DNA of 64,000 nt. Origin: Saccharicrinis sp963677245 (GTDB lineage Bacteria > Bacteroidota > Bacteroidia > Bacteroidales > Marinilabiliaceae). Of this stretch, positions 59,678 to 64,000 are shown in pieces. Both the position numbers and the translations under genes were made by a program. The DNA lies in NCBI GenBank assembly GCA_963677245.1, contig OY781921.1, forward strand, positions 682,001-746,000. The letters are read 5' to 3'. The notes under the pieces were generated by a model. The model ran no database searches and was not told the DNA's origin. It worked only from the letters and a program-made list of their open reading frames with translations. Numbering within the stretch: the stretch's first letter is position 1; each line of letters opens with the position of its first letter.

Positions 59678-62353
59678 ATGGAATTAAAACCATATCAACA
59701 ACAAGTAATCAACGACCTGGATAAGTTTCTCGAATATCTAAACGAGTTTCAGGATTCCGCTAAAGCTTATAATCAGTTTTGGGAGGATAAGGTTGGAAAG
59801 TATCAGCTTCAATTGGACGGTTCTGCTAAAGGAATGCGCCCATATAAAGATAATATACCGGGGGCTACCCATGTTGCCATTAAAGTACCAACTGCAGGCG
59901 GCAAAACCTTTATTGCCTGCAATGCCCTCAATTCGATATTCAAAGCTTATGACGCTTCAAAACCAAAAGCTGTAGTTTGGTTAGTGCCCTGGTCTAATTT
60001 ATTGCAACAAGCTGTTGGGCAGCTATCAGACACTACCCATCCTTATCGTGAAAAACTAAACGCCCTGTTTGGCAACCGGGTTGAGGTATTTGAAAAACAG
60101 CAATTGTTGCAAGGAGCAGGATTTAATCCTACATCGGTAAAAGAGCAACTTAATATTTTTGTTTTTAGTTTTAGCAGTATCCGTATAAACAAGCTGAAGA
60201 AAGACGACCGTAAAGTATATGAGCAAAACGGAGCTTTAGAGCCTTTCCGTGATTTTGTTGACCCTGATATTGTTCTGGACGAAACGGACGAAACAGCTTT
60301 AATAAATGTAATACGTTCACTTAATCCTGTTGTGGTTGTCGACGAAAGCCACAATGCAGAAAGCGACCTGAGTGTGGAAATGCTAAACAACCTGAATCCC
60401 TCGTTTGTGTTGGATTTAACAGCTACACCAAAAGAGAATAGCAACATTGTAAGCTTTGTAAACGCCATGGCTTTGAAAAAAGAACACATGGTTAAGCTTC
60501 CGGTAATTGTTTACAACCACCACAAAAAGGAAGAGGTTATTACAAGTGCCTTACATCTTCAACGTCAGTTGGCATTACAAGCCATTGCAGAAGAAAAGAT
60601 AACGGGGAAATACATTCGTCCTATTATTCTTTTTCAGGCGCAATCGAATATCAAAGGCAAAGACAATACAACCTACGTTCATATTAAAGAGCAGCTTATT
60701 AAGCTAAAAATTCCCGAAGAGCAAATAAAAATCAAGGTTAGTGGCTTGGATGAATTAAAAGGTATTGACCTGGGCGCAAAAGATTGTCCTGTAAAATACA
60801 TTATTACTGTAAATGCGTTAAAAGAAGGTTGGGACTGCCCTAATGCTTATATATTGGCTTCGCTTGCCGATAAATCTTCTGCAGTTGATGTTGAACAGAT
60901 TTTGGGCAGGGTACTGCGTCAACCACATGTAACCAAACATCAAAGCCAGTTATTGAACCTGTCTTATGTACTTTCTGCAAGCTCAAAATTTCAGGCAACC
61001 TTAGATAATATTGTAAAAGCTCTACAAGACTCTGGTTTTAGTAAAGATGATTACTATTCAGAGGAAGCACCGGAAGAAAAACTAAGCGATGATGAGGTGT
61101 TACAAAAAGAGCTGTTTGGAGGTGATGAAGAACCGGAAGACAAGGAAGAAAAAGCAGAAGGTGATATTAATATAACAGAAGTTGATTTTAACCCTGAAGA
61201 AGAGCTTACACCTGAAAAGCTTGGAGAAACAACCGACATTGTAAAAGAGATAACTGAGAAGGGCGAAGAGGAAGGAAAATCATTTGAGAAAAAAGCAGAA
61301 GAATATACCGAAGATAACGACGAATATTTATTGCGAGAAATGGGCAAACAACCTAAAAAATACAAAATCGAAGAACCTTTCATCGATGTAGTTAGCGATA
61401 TTGAAATCCCACAGTTTTACCGTAAAGTTCCCAAAGACGAATTGCATGATACGATTCTTTTTGAGGAATTAACACAGGAAGAACAGTTGCTAAACCGCAA
61501 CAGTCTTTTAAACGGATTTAAACTGGCATCAAAAAGCACGGAAATTAATTTCGATGAAACTTCTACGGAAGTATATCAGGTAGATTACAACGAGACCAAG
61601 CACACAGCAACCATGAAAAAGGTTTCAACACGTGCCAAAGCTATTCTGGTTGACAACATCCTCGCAAAACCAAAGGATAAGCAAATTAAAGACGTTACAC
61701 AGCTTATTGTCCGCAAACTTGGTGATATGACACCAATTTCTCATGAGGATATTACAAAGTATGTTACTCGTGTATTCGAAGATTTAAGTAACGACCAGGT
61801 ACGGGATATTATTAACAACGAATTTATTTATATTTCAAAAATCAAGGCTAAAGTCAAAGAGCTTGAATCGGAATATGCCAAAGAGCAATTCCAAAAGCTA
61901 TTGGACACCAATAATATTCTTGTAAAACCAAGCTTCAAATTCCAACAAGAATTAACGCACGTAAGCCCAAGTTCGCCAATTGAAAAATCATTATACGAAC
62001 TGGAAGCTTCAATGAATAAGTTTGAACAAGAAGTTATAATGAACTTAGCATCATTGGACAATGTACTATTCTGGCACCGCAACCTTGAAAAAGGTAAAGG
62101 TTTTGCTCTAAATGGTTTTGACAGCAACCATTATCCCGACTTTATTATTTACACCAGAAACAAAAACCTGATTCTGATAGAAACAAAAGGCGACCACTTG
62201 GATAATGATGACAGTAAAGCCAAAAACATATTAGGTAAAAAGTGGGCAGAAAAAGCTGGAGATAGTTTTAAATACTTTATGGTATTCCAGACAAAGGAAG
62301 TACCAAATACATATACAGCACAATCGATAACTGATATTGTAAAAATGTTATAA
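59678..62353 (+). CDS. type III restriction endonuclease subunit (Res)
   Basis: 891-residue SF2 helicase-nuclease. Motif I KVPTAGGKT (about 69-77), DEAD-like DESHNAES (about 221), TATPKEN (about 247), and motif VI QILGRVLRQP (about 406). The C-terminal nuclease has a PD-(D/E)xK-type core with PDFIIYTRNKNLILIETKGD (about 818-838). Between helicase and nuclease a strongly acidic segment (about 457-551) breaks the fold. The Mod-Res pair is complete. A DUF4062 gene follows after 12 bp. Confidence 0.93.
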   Translation: MELKPYQQQVINDLDKFLEYLNEFQDSAKAYNQFWEDKVGKYQLQLDGSAKGMRPYKDNIPGATHVAIKVPTAGGKTFIACNALNSIFKAYDASKPKAVVWLVPWSNLLQQAVGQLSDTTHPYREKLNALFGNRVEVFEKQQLLQGAGFNPTSVKEQLNIFVFSFSSIRINKLKKDDRKVYEQNGALEPFRDFVDPDIVLDETDETALINVIRSLNPVVVVDESHNAESDLSVEMLNNLNPSFVLDLTATPKENSNIVSFVNAMALKKEHMVKLPVIVYNHHKKEEVITSALHLQRQLALQAIAEEKITGKYIRPIILFQAQSNIKGKDNTTYVHIKEQLIKLKIPEEQIKIKVSGLDELKGIDLGAKDCPVKYIITVNALKEGWDCPNAYILASLADKSSAVDVEQILGRVLRQPHVTKHQSQLLNLSYVLSASSKFQATLDNIVKALQDSGFSKDDYYSEEAPEEKLSDDEVLQKELFGGDEEPEDKEEKAEGDINITEVDFNPEEELTPEKLGETTDIVKEITEKGEEEGKSFEKKAEEYTEDNDEYLLREMGKQPKKYKIEEPFIDVVSDIEIPQFYRKVPKDELHDTILFEELTQEEQLLNRNSLLNGFKLASKSTEINFDETSTEVYQVDYNETKHTATMKKVSTRAKAILVDNILAKPKDKQIKDVTQLIVRKLGDMTPISHEDITKYVTRVFEDLSNDQVRDIINNEFIYISKIKAKVKELESEYAKEQFQKLLDTNNILVKPSFKFQQELTHVSPSSPIEKSLYELEASMNKFEQEVIMNLASLDNVLFWHRNLEKGKGFALNGFDSNHYPDFIIYTRNKNLILIETKGDHLDNDDSKAKNILGKKWAEKAGDSFKYFMVFQTKEVPNTYTAQSITDIVKML

Positions 62354-62365
62354 GAAAAACCGAAT

Positions 62366-62953
62366 ATGACTCCAGACGGTAACATAGAAGTGATGGTGGC
62401 ATCAACAGTTTATGGTTTCGAAGACCAGCTCTCAACCATTTGTGCCACACTTTCAACTTTAGATTATGCAGTAATAAATTCACATATTGGTACTGTTCGG
62501 GTTAATCCCGACAAGTCAAACCTTGATAATTGCCTGGATGCTGTTAGGCAATGTGATGCCTTTGTTGGTATCATTCGCCCTTATTACGGTACGGGCAATA
62601 TCGAAGAACGAAACATTACTTTCGAAGAAATGAAGCTGGCAATTGAATTAAATAAGCCATACTGGTTTCTCGTACACCGCGATGTAGTTTTTACACGTCA
62701 GTTGAAAAGACATCTGTATTATCTTGATGAGAATAGGGAAAAACAATTCGATGTAAAAATTAAAAAGAGCGTAATTTTTGATGAGCGTACACTTGATATT
62801 TATAGTCACGTTTTGGATGAAGGAAACCCAATTGCAACACGTACCGGAAATTGGGCGCAAGAGTTTTTTAGGTTAGATGAAGCGCTGGACTATGTTACTG
62901 CGCAATTTGAGGACAGAGAATTTGTTGAGAACATCATTAGAAACAGGAGGTAA
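62366..62953 (+). CDS. DUF4062 protein in restriction operon
   Basis: 195 residues. DUF4062 core about 5-95: IEVMVASTVYGFEDQLSTICATL, LDNCLDAVRQCDAFVGIIRPYYGTG, then ITFEEMKLAIELNKPYWFLVHRDV. DUF4062 has a Rossmann/TIR-like fold and often sits in defence-related proteins as a sensor or effector module; here it stands alone with a helical tail of about 100 residues. It lies 12 bp after res and 2 bp before the AlbA_2 gene, so it belongs to the same transcription unit. No catalytic residues can be asserted. Confidence 0.83.
   Translation: MTPDGNIEVMVASTVYGFEDQLSTICATLSTLDYAVINSHIGTVRVNPDKSNLDNCLDAVRQCDAFVGIIRPYYGTGNIEERNITFEEMKLAIELNKPYWFLVHRDVVFTRQLKRHLYYLDENREKQFDVKIKKSVIFDERTLDIYSHVLDEGNPIATRTGNWAQEFFRLDEALDYVTAQFEDREFVENIIRNRR
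62945..62950 (+). promoter_or_regulatory. strong Shine-Dalgarno for the AlbA_2/ATPase gene
   Basis: AGGAGG, 5 nt before the ATG at 62956 and overlapping the end of the DUF4062 gene. It confirms translational coupling in the operon. Confidence 0.7.
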
Positions 62954-62955
62954 TT

Positions 62956-64000
62956 ATGGATAATTCAATCATCATAGAAAATCTCCTTGCTGGCAAAAAA
63001 GACAAAAGCCTTCGTCTTTTTGAAAGCCTGGATATTGATAAACTTGGGCAAACGCTTTGTGCATACCTGAACGGAACAGGTGGTGATATTATTCTCGGTA
63101 TGAGTAGTAATAAAACACCAGTTGGTATTCAAAAAAACTGGAAAGCCAAAGTAACAAACGACGTAATAAATAGACTTGTGCCATCAGCACCGGCTACAAT
63201 TAATGCTATATCTTATAAAAATGAAGATGTTCTTTTAATCAGTGTATGGTCCGGCGCAAATAAACCTTATAATTTCCTTGGTAAGATTTATATACAAAGT
63301 GGTGGTGAAATTAAAACAGCTTCACCTAGTGCTTTAAAGTCATTGAGCAGTAATCGTAAGAAATCAGAATTTCACTGGGAAAGACAGGTTGCTCTGGGGG
63401 CTGATATTGAAGAGCTAGACCAACAGGAAATAAAAAGAACTATTAAGGAATACATTAAACGTAATCCGGGAACAAATAAACTTGAGGTTGAGGACTTTTT
63501 ACTTAAAACGGGTTTATTACAAGGAGGTAGTTTAACTAATGCTGCAATTATTCTTTTTGCTGAGAATCCGTTTAAATATCTACCTCAATGTAAAATCAGA
63601 ACTACGGTATATGATTCATCTAAAGCTGGTAAGGTAATTTTATTTGATAGAATTTATAATCGTAGCTTATTTGAGAATATTCAATCGATTTGGGATTTCT
63701 ACGAAACCCATTTAAAAAGAGGTGAGAAAATTTCAGGATTACTTCGAACAAAAGAAGCTCTGCCACTAGAAGCCCTGCGAGAAGGTTTACTAAATGCTGT
63801 TATCCACAGGGATTATTCGAAAGTTTCCAGTACGCTCAACATAGAGGTTTATCCTGATAAATTAGTTATCTCAAATACGGGGAAACTGCCGGAACCAATG
63901 TCGGTTAGAGACCTAAAAAAAGACCATGATTCAATTCTTCGTAATCCTGACATTGCATATATATGTCATGTTAGAGGATTAATTGAAATGCTTGGAACTG
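62956..64000 (+). CDS. AlbA_2/GHKL-like ATP-binding protein, 3'-partial
   Basis: The frame runs without a stop to the window end (348 codons visible). N-terminal about 1-105 is an AlbA_2-like (Schlafen-type) domain: LGQTLCAYLNGTGGDIILGMSSNKTPVGI, but the usual E-x-K/FK residues in the preceding strand look replaced (DKSLRLFESLD). Then about 150-230 is a helical linker, and about 255-330 is a GHKL/HATPase-like domain (EALREGLLNAVIHRDYSK, VISNTGKLPEPM). Such AlbA_2 plus ATPase proteins are common accessory proteins of phage-defence loci. Strong Shine-Dalgarno at 62945-62950. Its full length is unknown. Confidence 0.8.
   Translation, partial: MDNSIIIENLLAGKKDKSLRLFESLDIDKLGQTLCAYLNGTGGDIILGMSSNKTPVGIQKNWKAKVTNDVINRLVPSAPATINAISYKNEDVLLISVWSGANKPYNFLGKIYIQSGGEIKTASPSALKSLSSNRKKSEFHWERQVALGADIEELDQQEIKRTIKEYIKRNPGTNKLEVEDFLLKTGLLQGGSLTNAAIILFAENPFKYLPQCKIRTTVYDSSKAGKVILFDRIYNRSLFENIQSIWDFYETHLKRGEKISGLLRTKEALPLEALREGLLNAVIHRDYSKVSSTLNIEVYPDKLVISNTGKLPEPMSVRDLKKDHDSILRNPDIAYICHVRGLIEMLGT

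Larger units (their letters stand above)
51180..64000 (+). mobile_element. integrative element at the 3' end of mnmE, right end not in window
   Basis: Starts right after the mnmE stop codon. Order: promoter and phased repeats, excisionase-like HTH, tyrosine integrase, unknown protein, two HTH proteins, primase-like module, then a restriction-defence operon that continues beyond 64000. No conjugation genes are visible in this part. The mnmE 3' end (CIGK-stop) is a known attachment site in other lineages (Salmonella SGI1). The right junction and the att repeat cannot be seen here. Confidence 0.7.

Noticed and set aside
60043..62483. Several long minus-strand frames over the Res gene
   Set aside because: Antisense shadows with Ser/Phe-rich composition typical of reading Glu/Lys-rich genes backwards.
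1..64000. tRNA, rRNA, riboswitch or other structured RNA genes
   Set aside because: None could be recognised by eye in the intergenic regions on either strand; a covariance-model search would be needed to exclude them.

Overview
The window is AT-rich bacterial chromosome from a member of the Bacteroidota, most likely a free-living Bacteroidia relative (Marinilabiliales-like; this placement is inference). The evidence is: many -7 boxes of the Bacteroidota form TAnnTTTG just upstream of genes; a protein with a type IX secretion sorting tail; a TonB receptor with a carboxypeptidase-regulatory N-domain followed by DUF4876 and DUF6850 genes; a SiaB/SiaC pair; DUF2807, DUF6263 and DUF2293 proteins; an IS982-family element; and few strong Shine-Dalgarno sequences. 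No rRNA, tRNA or CRISPR array was recognised.

Layout, 1-51179 (core chromosome). The window opens inside an SNF2-type helicase gene, followed by an adhesin-like DUF2807 protein, methylglyoxal synthase, a secreted DUF6263 protein, a tetrapyrrole-methylase-fold methyltransferase, a lipase-like lipoprotein and a DUF2293 protein. Two tandem paralogous chemoreceptors (8.3-12.8 kb) come next. An IS982-family element with 5-bp target duplications has landed between the second receptor and its terminator. 13.9-25.2 kb holds small envelope proteins, DUF493, a TRIC-type channel, ClpB, a Cys-rich OB-fold-like lipoprotein, a POTRA/barrel-like outer-membrane protein, a DPP-IV-type peptidase and a small exported protein. 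A 1033-residue ABC transporter follows, then siaB-siaC, and a tightly overlapping minus-strand run of S41 protease, PnuC, nicotinamide riboside kinase-like ATPase and serine acetyltransferase. guaA, DUF423, DUF2007, an N-terminally extended RluA enzyme, plsC, a YkgJ-type cysteine-cluster protein and sfsA come next. 39.4-46.3 kb is an envelope locus (T9SS cargo, TonB receptor, DUF4876 lipoprotein, DUF6850 barrel). sucD, a third chemoreceptor and mnmE complete the core part.

Layout, 51180-64000 (integrated element, right end outside the window). Immediately after the mnmE stop codon there is a promoter, a dyad, an array of G(A/T)TACA-like hexamers at exactly 10-bp steps, a zinc-ribbon/excisionase-like HTH protein and a tyrosine integrase. 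Then come an unidentified protein, two overlapping HTH proteins, and a VirE-N/BT4734-type plus PriCT_2/DUF3987 replication-like module. The cargo is a five-gene tightly packed unit: XRE regulator, type III DNA methyltransferase (Mod), type III restriction helicase-nuclease (Res), a DUF4062 protein and an AlbA_2/GHKL-like ATP-binding protein that runs off the window. It is preceded by nested TAGGAAA/TTTCCTA inverted repeats. This expanded type III restriction operon on an mnmE-targeting element is the best candidate here for an under-described defence system.

Start codons were moved from the longest reading frame wherever an ATG, a ribosome binding site or a -7 box argues for a shorter protein; each case is noted in its entry.
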